Assembly (NCBI GenBank): GCA_000149265.1
Contig: CH002029.1
Span: forward strand, 205,855-269,854
Reading direction: 5' to 3'
Length of the DNA stretch: 64,000 bases
From: Ciona savignyi
Taxonomy: Eukaryota > Chordata > Ascidiacea > Phlebobranchia > Cionidae
A program made the translations under genes and the position numbers. Positions 37,201 through 52,200 of the stretch are shown in pieces. A model generated the notes under the pieces. It saw only the letters and a list, made by a program, of their open reading frames with translations, was not told the origin of the DNA and did no database searches. Each line of letters starts with the position of its first letter. The stretch's first letter is position 1.

Positions 37201-40200
37201 ACCGCGCTTCACTAAGAGTGACGAACAGATCTTAGAGGCGTTCGCCATCTTCTGTGGTCTTGGTATCTCCAACACCAGGATGTATGAGGAGACTGCGAGA
37301 TTGGCTGCGAAACAGCAAGTCATTCTGGAGGTTTGCGTTGCGTATTTTTTACCGAGCCAAGTTTCGAACCCCTTATGGGCTCGGCACTGGAGCCGTTTTT
37401 GTATATATGAGTCGGTATATGTATCGGTCGCATTAACCTTTTAGCCACACGACCGTACACGGGCTGTTCATTTGTTCGGACCGAATAGCTTGGTAGGTTA
37501 GTACGTCGCCTTTTAGCCGAAAGGTTGCAGGTACGAAATTGGTCACAAGCTAGTCGGTTGTGTCCATGGGCAAGCCACTTAAATTACATTGCCAGAACCC
37601 AGTAAAAGGATGGATTCTAATAAATTGAAATAACATTTCAATCATACACAACGCACTGCAATAGCCGATATCACACGGACAATCTTCAGATTACCTCGTA
37701 CTACCGTCGTCTAACCGGGGCTAGAACAGTATATACTGCATATGTTTGAAACATCTCGAGTCTTAGTATAACCCATTGTCCGCTAATTACCTGCCCAAGG
37801 ACACAAACGTCTATCCACCTGCTGGTTCAATCCCACGGTATCGAATAATATTAGGCTCAAGGAGTTTAATTGTTTGTGCCCATCTACCTCTCGACGGTGG
37901 GTTATCCCATATGATAATGCGTCTGAATATTAGTTTAACGGCATTCGTCTTGTTGTTTACCCAATTATTATAACTGCCATTTTGCTGTTTGTTTTTATTT
38001 TTTCAATGAAATCTTAACTTATAAAGAAACCAAAAACAAAACCCAAAATTTATCAGAAAAAATTAAACTAATAAAATAATTAAACTAATAAAATATTGAA
38101 CATTTTGCCTTTAGTTTATTTCAGCTGAACATGTTACATTTTGTCTGCTTTTCCCAGGTGCTGTCCTATCATGCTGTGGCCTCTCCGCTTGAAACGAATG
38201 CTTTATTGGTGAGGAAATAGGATGAATGATCATTTTGCCTTTCGGAGTAACATTTCAGTTTGGAAATTTTATATTTATCTGCTTATGGTTGACGAATCGA
38301 AACCTAGATAGTCGATTGTGTCCTTGGGCATGATACTTAACGGACATTGCATTAAATCAGCCGGTTTACCTCACATATTATCCGACGATAACCGTGGATA
38401 ATCTCTTAAAGATTATTTTACTTCTTGCCACTGTTCGAAACTGGTCCCTATAGCTAGTTGGTTGTGTCCTTGAGAAAGACATTTAACAACCACTGCCTTA
38501 ACCCTGTGGAATAATGGGTTCTACAAGATTAAAGGAACGTGTAAATCATACACAACACACTGCAGTAGCTCCGAAAAACCTGACGGTGGGCGCGAGGTGA
38601 TTTGACGATTGCCCGTGTGTTAACCACCTTGCTTTTTAGCAGTCACGGGGATAAACATGAATATCCTATCATATCCCCACCCCAAATAACACACCCGCCC
38701 TTACTACACAGACGAACGACATCCCTTCATCGAAGTCACTGGGAATTCTCAAATACGAGTTCGACGATACGACCTTGAGTGATCTCGACACAGTCCGAGC
38801 ATCAGTTCGAATGTTCATCGATCTGAAACTCGTCGAGAAATTCCGAATCAACCACGAAGTAAGTTAACCCGCTGTATTATTATTTAAGATCTCTATGTTA
38901 TGCCGGCTATATAAGCCAGAGGCATCTCTCTTGTCGGTCTCTTTCCATCTCGACACACATATAATAAAGGACGAATTAACTAACGTGTGTTGAACACTAC
39001 ATGGTGTCAGAAGTGGGATTCGAACCTACGCCTCCATTCGGGGACCAGAATATTCATCACCTCATGTCGGCGAAGAACCTCGGTTCTTTGGTCTAGTGTT
39101 GTGTAATTCATCGTTCCATACAGGCGCAATAGAAAGGAGCTTATCCGAGCATGGGGGTCTAAACTGTTTGATCAAAATAACGCCCATTGAGTGCCTTGCC
39201 ACGTTGCACAGCCGCGCTGAAAGTGACGAGAGTAAAAATCGAACAATCTACCTTCCTATTCCAGATATGCCACTTTATCCTACAGACCAAACAATGTTAC
39301 GCTGTAGCGAGCTCTTGATAAGTTGGCAGAAGGTTGCCGACACCTGAGTTAAAAAGTGTAACAACTTTACTTTGACTTTCACCCCAAACTAGGGGTCGCA
39401 ACCTGCGCCTCTTTCATCCTTCTGATGCGGCTCTTATTATTTTCATGGCTACTGTAGCGAGCGCTTGATAAGTTTAACACCCATGCTTAAGTGAAACAAA
39501 CAGAACAACACTCGCGTCTTTATCTCACACAGTGTTGTTTTACTTACAATGCGAAAATACTATTAGTTTTACGGCTCACAGTGATTTTTATTTTGTGGAA
39601 TATCGGTTGGCCAAAGGTTGCCAACACCTAATTTAAACGAGCTTAAACAGCCCAAATGTTTGCAGACACTCTGCCGCTGGGTGGCGAGCGTGAAGCGCAA
39701 CTACCGACCAGTATCATACCACAATTGGAGACACGCATTCAACGTGTGTCAGTCGTGCTTTTGCATGGTGAAGACAGGGGGACTTGACACTGTCTTCTCG
39801 GACTTTGAGAAACTGGCTTTGCTGGTTTCCTGTCTTTCCCACGACCTGGACCACCGTGGGACCAACAACGCCTTCCAAGCAAAGTAGTTCCATTTTTTCT
39901 TATTTTTCACCAGTCTAAGTTTCGAACTAGCGATGGTCACGTTAACATATTTCTTTTTACGTTGTTTTCTTTATGATATGAACTCATTTTGTAAAACTTT
40001 CGGTCATACGATCGTTTTTGACTTTTTTTTAATGTCTGCCATTTTGTAGTTTTTTTCTACCTGCCTTATTTAAAAAAAATTATTTTGTCACTTTTTTATT
40101 TTTTACGGAGCTAAATTTGAATACTGAAACACGGTTTATTACTTCATACGTTAGGACAAATAAGCATTATGGGACAAAATACAAAAATTTTAGCTTTGAC

Positions 40201-43200
40201 TTTATATGATATTGCGAAGACTTTATTTTGGTGAAATATTCCGACCGATCAGTTTGGTGGGTTGCTGCGTTGCCTTTTAGCCGAAGGGTTGCATGTTCGA
40301 AAGTGATCGCTAGCTAGTCGGTTGTGTCCTTAAGCATGGTATTTACCGAACATTGCCTGAACCCAGCGGATTAATGGGTTCTACCAAATTAAAGAAACGT
40401 GTGAATTATACGCAACACACTGCAATAGCTCCGGTAACCCGACGGTGGGCGCGAGGTGATCTGACGATTGCCCGTGTGTTAACCCACTTGGTTTTCCCAT
40501 TCACGGGGATAAACATAAACAACCTATCATATTCTATCTTAATTTTTGGTCTCGTGTCTTAAATCTTAAATTATCTTAATTTGAAGTAAAACCAGTTGAT
40601 TTCTATCCAGGATTGAGCACCCACTAGCGCGACTTTATTCCACATCCACTATGGAACACCACCATTACAACCAATGTCTGATGCTTCTACAAAGCGATGG
40701 TTAGTTGGTTGATTCTTTTATTAAAGTTTGCTTTAAAATGCTAAGACGTGAAATTTTATTGCCTATCCCTCTTTCATTCCATTTTATTTTAAATGTTTTA
40801 TAGTAAACGTTGCGAAAATAATTTCATCTACTTTAAAATAAGGACGGAATTAACCTGCGACACGCAAAATGAAAAAGGTTATATTTGCGTTGTACCTTTT
40901 GCTTAATTAACGTACAAATCCATACATATGCTACGGGGTAATTGAAGTGTGGCTGTGAAAATCAAACCACACTAGACACTGGAAGGGCTTGAAATTCGTA
41001 TTTGTTTTTAACTTGGTTGGTTGAATACCTCATGAATGTTTAAAACTGAACTGCGCTATGGCAGTAGGAAGAACCGGCTCCAAAAGGTTGTTCCTGAAGG
41101 TTATCGCGACGTATTCGTATGCAATATGCCAGTTTATACGAACAAACCTAGTAACAAACTTATCATGGGTTAAAAATGTTGTCTCTGTAAAAAAATTACA
41201 AAATTTTTAATAAAACGAAAAGGTTTAAAGTGACCAGATCATACATAAGCTTCATACAAAATAAGCCTAAAGTGGGACCCAGCGGTTGTGGGTTCAAAAC
41301 TAAACAAAGTAAACTAGTCAAAACAACGGTTGTGGACCGACTAAAATCAAACCAACAAAATGGCGAACAATGTAGTAAAGGAATGTCTCTCCCGCATTAA
41401 ACACTATGATAAATCATGTAACCCGACCCCGGGCATGCGGTATCCTGGATTAGACTCGCGTTTTAACCTTTCCTGGATTACCCTCGCAAAGAAATATGAG
41501 GATTTCGCATCTATACTGTCCGAAAACACTTTTCCAACGTTAGTTTAGATTTATTTTCGCTAAAAACGCAACCATAGAATCAATAACAGCCAACACACAG
41601 TGCTATTTGGTCCCCGTATTCCCTACACGGGCATATCCGCTGTACGTCGGTAGGTGGCGCACATGCGCACGAGAACAAAAGTTTATCGGTTTGCAAGAGA
41701 CACTGGGAAGTTAACGTTGAAATGCTGGGAGCATGACATGGCGGTTCCGGTTTCCCGTAAACCAGTCGTCTTCGGTATATCTCTAGCTCCTCTAGCGGTA
41801 GTATTTGTCTTACTCCCCGACAATTAGTCCCCAAAGTATTAAAAAGTTGTTCGTTGTTGACATTGTTGAATAGTGAGCGCTCGCAGACTAGTTTGTGGCG
41901 AGAACACGCCAAAGTACAAGATTCGCCCTTCTCAGATAACTTAACCTGAAAAAGTAAGTATTTAGGTCAGCGGTTCTCGATCTTTTTGACCTCGTGGCGC
42001 ACCCGAAAGCAATTAAGAAACGAACTGGCGCACTTTGCATGGAAAATCAAAACAATATGCTAAATACTTGAACAATTTAGGTAAAATATAGAATAGTAAA
42101 AGTTTAAATAATTTCATCACCGAATTTTTGAAATAACGAAAAGAAGTTAATGTAGAACTAATGTTACAATGGAAAGAAAATAACTAGACACTAACCATTT
42201 AGTAGTTTATGATCTATGCACCTTCTTACCCTTGCGGCGCACCATTTGAGATACACCGATTGGGTTATTTTAGCAACTTAATAATCGAGCGATTATCTTA
42301 CCTTCAGCACAGACTTAGGAGGCCATTGTTTTTTATTTCTCCTCCAAGTTAAACCCGAATTCGCCAAAGTCTGTACTTCATTTGGGCAGAAGTTTTGATT
42401 TTCCAAATATGCGTGGAGTCTCTGGAAAATGATGAAAGTTTGATTTGTTGCAACCGTGTTGTTTTAACCATCATTTTAACACATATACACTGTCATGGAC
42501 CCCTTTACGTGATAGAAAGGAAGTCAAAAATGTAGCTAAACAAAAACTGAACCAACTGTCGGGCCGAATGGTTAACGCGACCGATCCGTATGTAATATGC
42601 AAATTTAAAACATACATGAAAACGAGCTAATTAAAGTTTAGAAAATTTTGTCCCTGTTAAAATAAGATAATAAAAATGAGGACACATCCCAACTGCTCTG
42701 CGGCGGATAACCACACAAAAATAGACCAAACCTCTAAAATGCCACGTTTGGTTAACGCAACCGATCCATACGTAACATGTAATTTAAAAACATATGTGGT
42801 AACGATCTAATTACAGTTTATAAATGTTATCCCTGTAAAAAAAATTAAGGACCCGTACTAACTCGGTCTCGGATGTAACCCAACTATGTGTAGCAAATAA
42901 CCCACCTCAAAACGGAACATACCTGCAAAAACGGAACATACCTCCAAAAATTAAACATACCCCCAAAATGGACCATACCCCCCAAAACGAACCATACCTC
43001 TAGAAATCCAACCGCTGTAAATTCGTGGGTGACCAGCGGTGGGGGACGGGGCATCCCCTTAATCGTGTCCAGCACCTGCTCGACGTGGGTCAGGTTGCGG
43101 ATATCAATCGTGAAAACGTGTGGTTCACCTGCGAAATGTCACGTCTGTTACGCGCAGCTTGCCTCGTATAAGCCTGATGGATGCGAAACGCATTTTGTGG

Positions 43201-46200
43201 GTTCGTGTTACACCTTTGGGCTAATGCACCGATGCATCAAATTTTAGTTCTTTTACCATTCAACCCTTTCCAACAAAGAACGGAATTATTCTGCCTAATC
43301 GCTACTATAGCGGTATGGCTTTAAAACGTCACCTAAAATCAATTATTTTGATCTTATTGTAAACAACGTTTTATTATGCTGTAAGTTCAATGCCTATAAC
43401 AGAAGTCAGCAACCTTTTGCACTTACGAGCCATTTCAACCGATATTTCACAAAATAAAATCACTGGGAGCCGCAAAACTATCAATATTTTCGCAATAAAA
43501 AGAAAACAACATTGTGTGAGATAAAGATGCAAGTGTTCTTCTGTTTGTTTTACTTATGCATGGGTATTAAACTTAAAGCGCTCGCTACAGTCGCAATAAA
43601 ATTAATAAGAGCCGCATCAAAATGATGAAAGAGCCGCAGGTTGCCAGTACCTGGCCTGTAGGCAATACTTTGTAATGAAAATGGCATTACATTTAAGGGT
43701 GATGTATATTTAAAAGTTAAATATTATTATTGTTATTCAAACTTACCTATCATGGTCTCTGCGTACGGATTTTGCGATGTTAGTTTGCGGTTCGTTGGTT
43801 TCTTATCAGCAACTGGTCTTGGGTTCACGAATCGAGGGTTCAAATATACGACACCACTTGCTATAGCTTCGAGTGCAGCAGGACCGTCTACCGGGAACCC
43901 CAACCCCACATACACCCGCGCTTTGCGAAGCAACCGTCGAAATTCCTCCTGCCCCAAATTTCTATGGTTTATGACGTAGTCGGGGATGGATTCGTACATC
44001 TCGACGCCCTTGAAGGAGAAAAACAAGAAATCAATAGAAACGCATTAGAACACGGTGGTCGAATGGTTAGCGCGACGGATTGATATGCAGCATTACACAA
44101 CCTACCTAGTACCCAGTCCATTATGGGTTCGAAACTAAAACCGATAAAATACAACTCAATGAAAAGCACATTGGATATTTTCCACAATAAATCGGGCATA
44201 GCGAGTGCTGTGTAAAGGCACAGACAGGTATAACACAGACAGGTATAAGGGTTACCATTAAAAACCAAACTAAAGCTATTTTTACATTTTTTGCCTGCTA
44301 AGTTTTGAACTTATAACTCACCGTTTTTTTATATATAGAATTTGGTTTATAAATCGGTTATGTTAACAATTCGCTCACATATTAAAAGAAGCAAAAATGT
44401 GTGACTTATACGGGAATTTATACTAAATACCAATTCTCATCACGATTTCATTATTAATTATTCGTCGTCTCCCAATTTTCTCCGTTAAATATTATCCGAC
44501 AGAATGTCACACACAACAGCTTTCCGGGAAATACCTTTTTGTTTCGTACGTTGACGTACATAGTCGCATGCGTTTCGTTGAAATGCTGGTTCACAAGGTC
44601 GATGAATCGTAACTTGTTTCTTCCGTTCAAGACTGACGGTCGCTTTCCATAGAGCAACGCGATTTGCCTGAAATAATAACCAGTCAAGTACGGTCGTTTG
44701 GAAAGGTCGTGTGGCCAAATGGTTAACGCGACCGATTCATATCCCAGGCCATATATGAAAACGGACTTGTGACGAGCCCAATATTGGATCGAAATTGAGC
44801 CGAGTAAAAAAAATACGGTCTTGTGGACGATTGGTTAACGCGACCAAAATCTATACCAATTTCTAGTTAAAAACGTTCCTATTGACCAACCAATCATGGT
44901 TTCGAAACTTAGCACGGTAAAAAATTAATAATAGTAAAGTCAAGTACGGTCGTGTGGTCGAATGGTTAACCCAGCCGATATATTTACTATTTATTTCTAC
45001 AAAAAACGGTATTGGTGATAAGCCCATTATGAGTTTAAAACCTCGCTCGGTAAATAAATAATGAAGTCAAACTTTGCCAACGAAATAGCAGGCGGAGTTA
45101 TAAAGCAATCAATTAAACGATCGTATTTCACACGGATATAACTCAAAGGGGAAACTGGAAAACAGCGCCTAATAACATAATTGATTAAGTCTAGTGTTTT
45201 TGCTCTATTACTACAATAATAAATGTTGGGGAGTATACTGTTATAGGATTGGACTTGACGATTGCTGTCAAGGTTAAAGTTAGTTTTCATCGCCTTAGTT
45301 CCCATTCCTTTTTACTTCTTTGTATTATCACTTTTTTATGTTTGTGTGTGCGATATACCACTTATTACAAGTATATACTACATATAATATACGCAACAAC
45401 ACATATTCAAATTTAGCGGTAAAGAATAAGATTCATGTTCTCTGCCTGTAAATGGGAAAATGCAAGATGGGTTTCCGAACGGGCAATCGTCATTTTAACC
45501 CGTGTCCACCGTTAGATTATAGGCGCTAAAGTTTCGTGTTTGAGTTCAAACTTTCAAGACCGTAATTTTAGCAAGTGCCTTACTTCCCATCTTCTAATTC
45601 TTCATCTCCACTGCTGTTATACTTCTGCACCACGAACCCAAGAAACGAGTTGTCAGGTGAATGGGGAAAGTGGGTGAAGAATTGAGCCGGATCCAACCCT
45701 TTTCCTATCAGATATCAAAATTTAAAGCTATGAATCAATCAACGCCACGAAATCAATAAAACATGCTTTTATACTTAGACCCGAAGATACATATATGCTA
45801 TACTTGATTTTGTAAAATCGTCAATATGTCAGTTTTATAAGTTCAAATGCTTTAAACAGACTAGATATAACAAATAATTTAAACATAGATACAATACAAC
45901 GCGAACAAGCATAGGATCCCGTGGTCCTTGGACGCTCAATCCAGAAGCTCCACCCAGTTAAAAAAAGACCAAAACACAGAAAGTTATATATATATAATAT
46001 GGAATCAGTCTTCAATTTTCAGTGCAGGTTATACATCATTCCCACAAACACTCCATACGACTTATACAACCCGTACCTCCCCAAGACGTGCTTTGTATTT
46101 CCGGGTTAAAAAGTGGATGATTGAATAGCGGATCTGTCCCGTAGACGTCTAGTACCCGCAATATACATCTGTAGTGGTACAAGGATCCGTGTAATGCTCG

Positions 46201-49200
46201 TATCTGTGGAATAAAGGGACGCTGATAACCGTTCTATGCGATTTAGATGCGAATTGTGATGTGTAACCTTATAACATCCAGTAAACTATTGGGTTCTACC
46301 AAATTAAAGGAACGTGTGAATCATATATATATATACAAACACTGTAGTAGCGCCGGTAACCCGATGGTGGGCGCGAGGTAAATTTGCGATTGCCCGTGTT
46401 AACTAATCGGCCATAACCGTGCAGACATGAGGTATTAAATGTATCGGTCGCGACATCGCAGTTACCACATGCACAGTGTATGACAGATTTAAAACGTTAA
46501 ATGAACGTAGTACTACGTTAGGCGGATTGATGTTGCGTGTTGTTTCTCTCGTCATTTACGCTTTTAACGCCTACTGGTGTTGCACAATAAGATTGATCAT
46601 CAGAACAAACCTGTTCCAGCCCAACGATGTCGGTGAACACAAGATCAGTCATTCTCGCCGGCCTACAGGTCTCCACATCTTGCCCGTATGGTAACATAAC
46701 CTCCTTCAGTCGATCCGGGGACCAGGAAAGCACAACTTCGTGCCCCAACGCGTGTAACGCCGACATGAGATCGGACCATTGCACCAACTCGCCCAACGGA
46801 CCCCCTGCAAGCGCCGCTTCCCCGAAATTCAGCCCAAACTCGCGGGTTAACAACCCCATATGTAGCAGAATCCGAAGTCTAGTTCGACTGGTAACAGCGC
46901 CAGTGTTTCCAGGCAAAAAGTTATTGAGGTTACGTTGTTCAATTCGACTTGATAGGTTCTTAGCGGTTGTGATCCACTGGACTTCGTTCCTTTTCACGCG
47001 ACCCAGGATCCATTCACAAACCTAAACAGAACAATATTTAGTCAGAGTATTATACAAATGTCCGACAGATCAAGTGGTTAAGTGCGTCACCTTTCAACCG
47101 AAAGGTTGCAGGTACGAAACTGGTCGCTAGCTAGTCGGTTGTGTCCTTGGGCAATGCACTTAATGGACATTGCATGAAGATTAATGGGTTCCACTAAATT
47201 GAGAGAACGTGTAAATCACACACATCACACTGCAATAGCTCCGGTAACCCGACGGTGGGCGCGAGGTGATCTGACGATTGCTCCTGTGTTAACCCCCTTG
47301 GTTTCCCATTCACGGGGATAAACATGAACATCATATCCTATCCTAATACTTTGTTATTAAAATAAAACCGTTTGAGCATTAGATACGACCTTTGTGGATC
47401 GGTAATCTCAGTATCAGAAGCAAATACCAATCTTAGTACTCCAATAGAAAACGAAAACCCAGTATTTTAAGTTCGCGCCCATTCTTACCTTACCACACTC
47501 CCCTAACTTTTGCTGGAGACTTAAAAAGTCAGTGGAGCACACAGCAGGGGCGATACTGGGCTGCACAACTTCGAATGGTGGGACATGTTGATCAAGGAAT
47601 CCATCAGTTGGGAAAGCACAAACTCTCTCCACAAACACAAGATACATGAATATCGAACACGACGTTTCTGGGATGAGTTTATACAGTTTGATTAGCTTGG
47701 TGGGTTAGTACATCGCTTTTCAGTCGAAGGGTTCGAAACTGGTCGTCAGTTGTGGCCTTGGACAAGGCACTTTGCGGGCATTTACTGAACATGGCTTCTA
47801 CCAAATTGAAGGAACGTGTGAATCATACACAACACACTGCAATAGCTCTGGTAACCCGACGGTGGGCGCGAGGTGAACTGACGCATTTTCCACAAAGTTC
47901 GGGCAACATCCGCTTGTCCAAGCACACACCCGATTAGCGAGCGGTTATTAAAACGTCTGTTGCCACAGACAGAATTGCAACGACACTTACGTTTATTTCA
48001 ATGAATGGGTAAACGCAAGGGGTCATGTAGCCAAATGATCAACGCGACCGATACATATAGTATTTCTAAACCAAAACGTTTTACACACGTGCATCATGGG
48101 TTCGAAACTACGCCAAGTTGAACCAAATTAATGCCCTAAAAAAGCACCCACACAGCCCACCTCTTTCATTTTCGTTGATTCCGAAACTGGCAAAGCACTC
48201 ATGGTTCTTCCAGTTTTCACTGATCCATCTGTACCTCTTGATGCAATATCTTTCCCGTATCGAATGTGTCTCGTTACCGCAGTGTATTACTTCGCCCGTC
48301 ACCATGTTTCGTACCTATACTCAAATATTACAAGAATTTTATTGTTTTGCTAAATGCTATAATAAATCACCGCCCGTTTACGGTTAATACAAAAACTCTC
48401 TGCGTAAATCCCAACGCCCTTAGGGTGCGTTTTTATGATTCATAAAAAAACTTCGCTTTCCTGCGGTTTTAAACGCCTTTAGGGTGATTCAGTGGTTAAA
48501 AACCCTCCATATTTCAGTAGTTCTGTATTACAGCTTTTAAAACGTGGTCTCAATTTAATAGCAGAACACCAAACGACTCTTGGCGTATAATATGTCCCGC
48601 AAAAAACTCTTATGGTTGGTTTCGAATGCAGAACGTTTCAATGATCACTTGTAATTTAACTAAAACGCCGTCACAAGTTGTATTATACGGGTACGGCCAT
48701 GTGCCCGAATGGTTAACACGGTGGATACATTTACCGATTCCTTACAAAAAGGGACTTGGAGACAAACCCATCATGGGTTTAAAACAAAGTACGATGTGTG
48801 GTGGAACGGCTCAATTCTTTCGTATTTATAGTGTTGAGTTTGAAGCATACGCATGTGCGAGTGGTTATACACGGAAAGCGACTGGTTATACACGGAAAAT
48901 ACCATGCGACATACCGCCTTTCTTTCACTGTTGTGATACTGCTTCAGCACGTTCTTATGGAGGTAGAGTAGAATGGTTGCCCAACAAAACACTGCAACCA
49001 ACACCGCCTTTCTCATTCCGCACAACCCTTTGTACATTCTTCTACTGCGCATGCGCAAGAGACGACACCATGGATAGGCCATGCGTTTATGGCCGCTTGC
49101 ATTGCGCCCAGGCCAATGGCAGCATATATACAGAATTATCGTTCTAGGAATGAATAAGATTATTATGTGCTTATAAGTACATTCATAAGTATAACTGTAA

Positions 49201-52200
49201 TAATTATCTTAGAATATAAATGCATGAATTTGTGTTATTCTTTGCAAAAAACTTAAATTAGTTCTTAAACTGTTTATTTTGAGACTTTTTACAAAGTTCT
49301 TTGTTCATTAGGCTGTAAAATGAAATAATGCACTTTCTGAAGCGTAATGCACTACGTAATATTAAAGTCTTATGCTCATACTAACCTATAAACTACGTAT
49401 TCTGCTACTATGATAATAACTAAGTTAAATATAATATGTACAACTAATTTATCGCGTATCAGGATTGCCACCTATACAATCTAATAAGATGTTCAAAAAT
49501 TCGTTTTTTTGACATCTGACCGGCTTTATGAAACTAATTCGACAACTCCTAAGAACCGCTACCTCGTAAAATGGGCCTCGAGGCTAAAACGCGTTTTTCC
49601 TTTCTCAAACGCCCGCACCAGTCATAATAAACGAGTTGAGTGAAACTATTCATATTGCACTTAACGCGTGTTACCCGTACGTCTATTCAATTCGCACTAA
49701 ATTGAATGTGCTGTCTTTGCGGTTTGCATGGTTTGACCGTAAGATAAGCTGCTTTTCGTTATTTTCGATACGGTAGCTGGTAGTGAATAGGTAAGTTTGC
49801 GTTTCGCCTTGTAGGAAGTGTAAGTGGAATTTCAATTTATTTTTTCGACATTTAGAATGAAATGACAGAATTTCTATTTTTAGCGCAATGTCCGCTCTAT
49901 ATCAGACTGCGCGTTGACGGAAGGTCACGCCTGCGGCTTTCTGGATTCCGGAGCGTCAAGCGATATTACTAATTACGAACGGCCGTGTGACCGAACGGTT
50001 CGTGATATACAACTAGATAACCAAACGATCGCGGTTTCGAAACCAGGCCACAACCCATTTTAATACAGCTGTTCAAACTAAATCATGAGCACTGTTTAAA
50101 TTATATATTTCCGGGTTTAAACAAAGTTAAAATTCGTCATGTCTTTTTCGACTTAATTGTTGCATATGAGTCGGTGTTACTGATTTCCATTGGAAGCGTT
50201 ATCACACGAGTTATTCCTCGTTAGATTACGTACGTCCACTGTATGGCCGAATGGTTAACGCGACCGATACATATACCGAAGTATATACAAAAAACGGTCT
50301 TAGAAAAAAATAAAAAAATGTTGATAAAACGGTCGCGTAACCGAATATTTAACTCGATCTCTTCGAATACAAATTTCTAAAAAAATGGCCTTAATGACAA
50401 GCCAACCGTGGGTTTAAAACTTATAAATATAGCCCAGCATATATAAAAAAACAAAATTTTGACTGTTCTACATAGATCATAATAATGCACCAGGTGTCCT
50501 GTCTGATTAACCTCCCGATATATTCCCGACCGCTTTGTAACTTTAACATGATTTAACCTGACGATTGCCCGTTTGTTACCGTCCCTTGTCTTTATCCTAT
50601 TCACGGGTATAAACATGAATATCCCCTCTTATATCTTAACACTCAATATTTCCCAGGTTGCGAGATCCTATCCCACCTTTCCTCCACCGAATACGCCCAA
50701 GTAATCAAACTGATCCAACACGCCATACTCAGCACCGATCTCGCTATTTATTTCAAGAAACGGGGAGAGTTTTTCAACATTTTGAGAAGCGAGAATGCCG
50801 ATTGGAAAGGGAACGATTCGCACCGGGAATTATTGAGGTTTGGTTTTGATAAAATTTCGTTTCACTGCAAATTTTTAGTTTAACCAACCTTGGGATAATG
50901 TTTATAGTTTTGTACATGTACTATTGGTTCCGGCGATCATGGATATCAGGTTCGATTCCCACCCTGACTAGAAAGCGTTCCTTGGTGTCTCAATATCTTT
51001 AATGTCTTCTTGATCAAATAATCTTAAATATTAAACAATAACCAACCAACTTGTACGGCTGTGTGACAGAACGGTAAAAGCGACCGAAACATATAACGAT
51101 TTTATAAAAAAAAAATATGGTTACGGTGATGGGCCCGTCATGAGTCCGAAACCCTGCCCGATAAAAATGCAATGACTTCGTTATGACGACCGTGGTGACA
51201 AGGTTTTCGTGTAATGTACCATGTTAGGCATATTTTCCCCACTATATGAGAACCGTTAAGTGCCTTGCCCAAGGACACAACCAACTACAAAGCGACCAGT
51301 TTTAAACTTTTAACCTTTCGGTTGAAAGGCATCGCACTAAACCAACAGACTAACCGGCCAAACAACCGTTTGTAAATTTTAGCCAGATAAATCCTGCAAG
51401 GGAAGCTGTAAGTAAAAACCCAGGTAAACGAAGACATCTTTAGATTAACAGAATACTGCATGCCCGCCGTCGGGTTATGCCGTCATTGTATATTTGACGT
51501 CTATTCAAATTGGTCATGTGGTTGAATGGTTATCGTGACCAAATTAATACATCAATTTAAACACGGACCTAGTAAGAACAACATCACTGGTTCGAAACCT
51601 AACCTTGGTGAAATAATCATCCACGACACTTTAAATCGACTAAATGGGCGTTATTTCAATGCGGAGAGACAACGGAACAGAAAGTAGCGAGGGTGGGAAT
51701 CGAACCTGAACCCCATGATTGCTGTTTCCGGTACTTAGCTACTCAGCCACAATAGGATACCAAATCGGCGATAACTTTACTGTATAACCTATTCATCACT
51801 GTGTCCCATGGTTTGCAGAGTTAATGTTATAAACTTCATTTGTTTAACCACAAGGGGTGTCTAACACGTGACGTATTTAAAAATGGCGCGCAAAATTTAA
51901 ATTCTTGAAGATAAGGGTAATTCACAGTCCATTTTTGCTCTATTGTTTATTCACAATCCAACAAAAGAATTTCAACAATTACGACAAAATCCTTTTCAGA
52001 ATTTATTGTATCGGTGTACATACGACCTAACCAGGATTGGGTATTAATGTTTATCTCCGTGAATGGGAAAACTTAAGGAGCGTTAACACACTGGCAATCG
52101 TCGGATTATCTTGCATACACAAAGTGTTTTGTGTAAGATTAAGACTTTCTTTTAATTTAGTACATTAAATAAGTACTTAGAGCCAGATTCGAACACGCAA

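Noticed and set aside
46627-47025. 132-codon plus-strand ORF
   Set aside because: Antisense shadow of MGAT5 exon 4.
48626-49147. 173-codon plus-strand ORF
   Set aside because: Covers a SINE and the antisense of MGAT5 exon 1; no recognisable product.
51670-51750. tRNA-like sequence with GGTTCGATTCC box B on the minus strand
   Set aside because: Acceptor arms do not pair and no clean anticodon stem forms; a tRNA-derived remnant is likelier. The same applies near 35650 and 50925.
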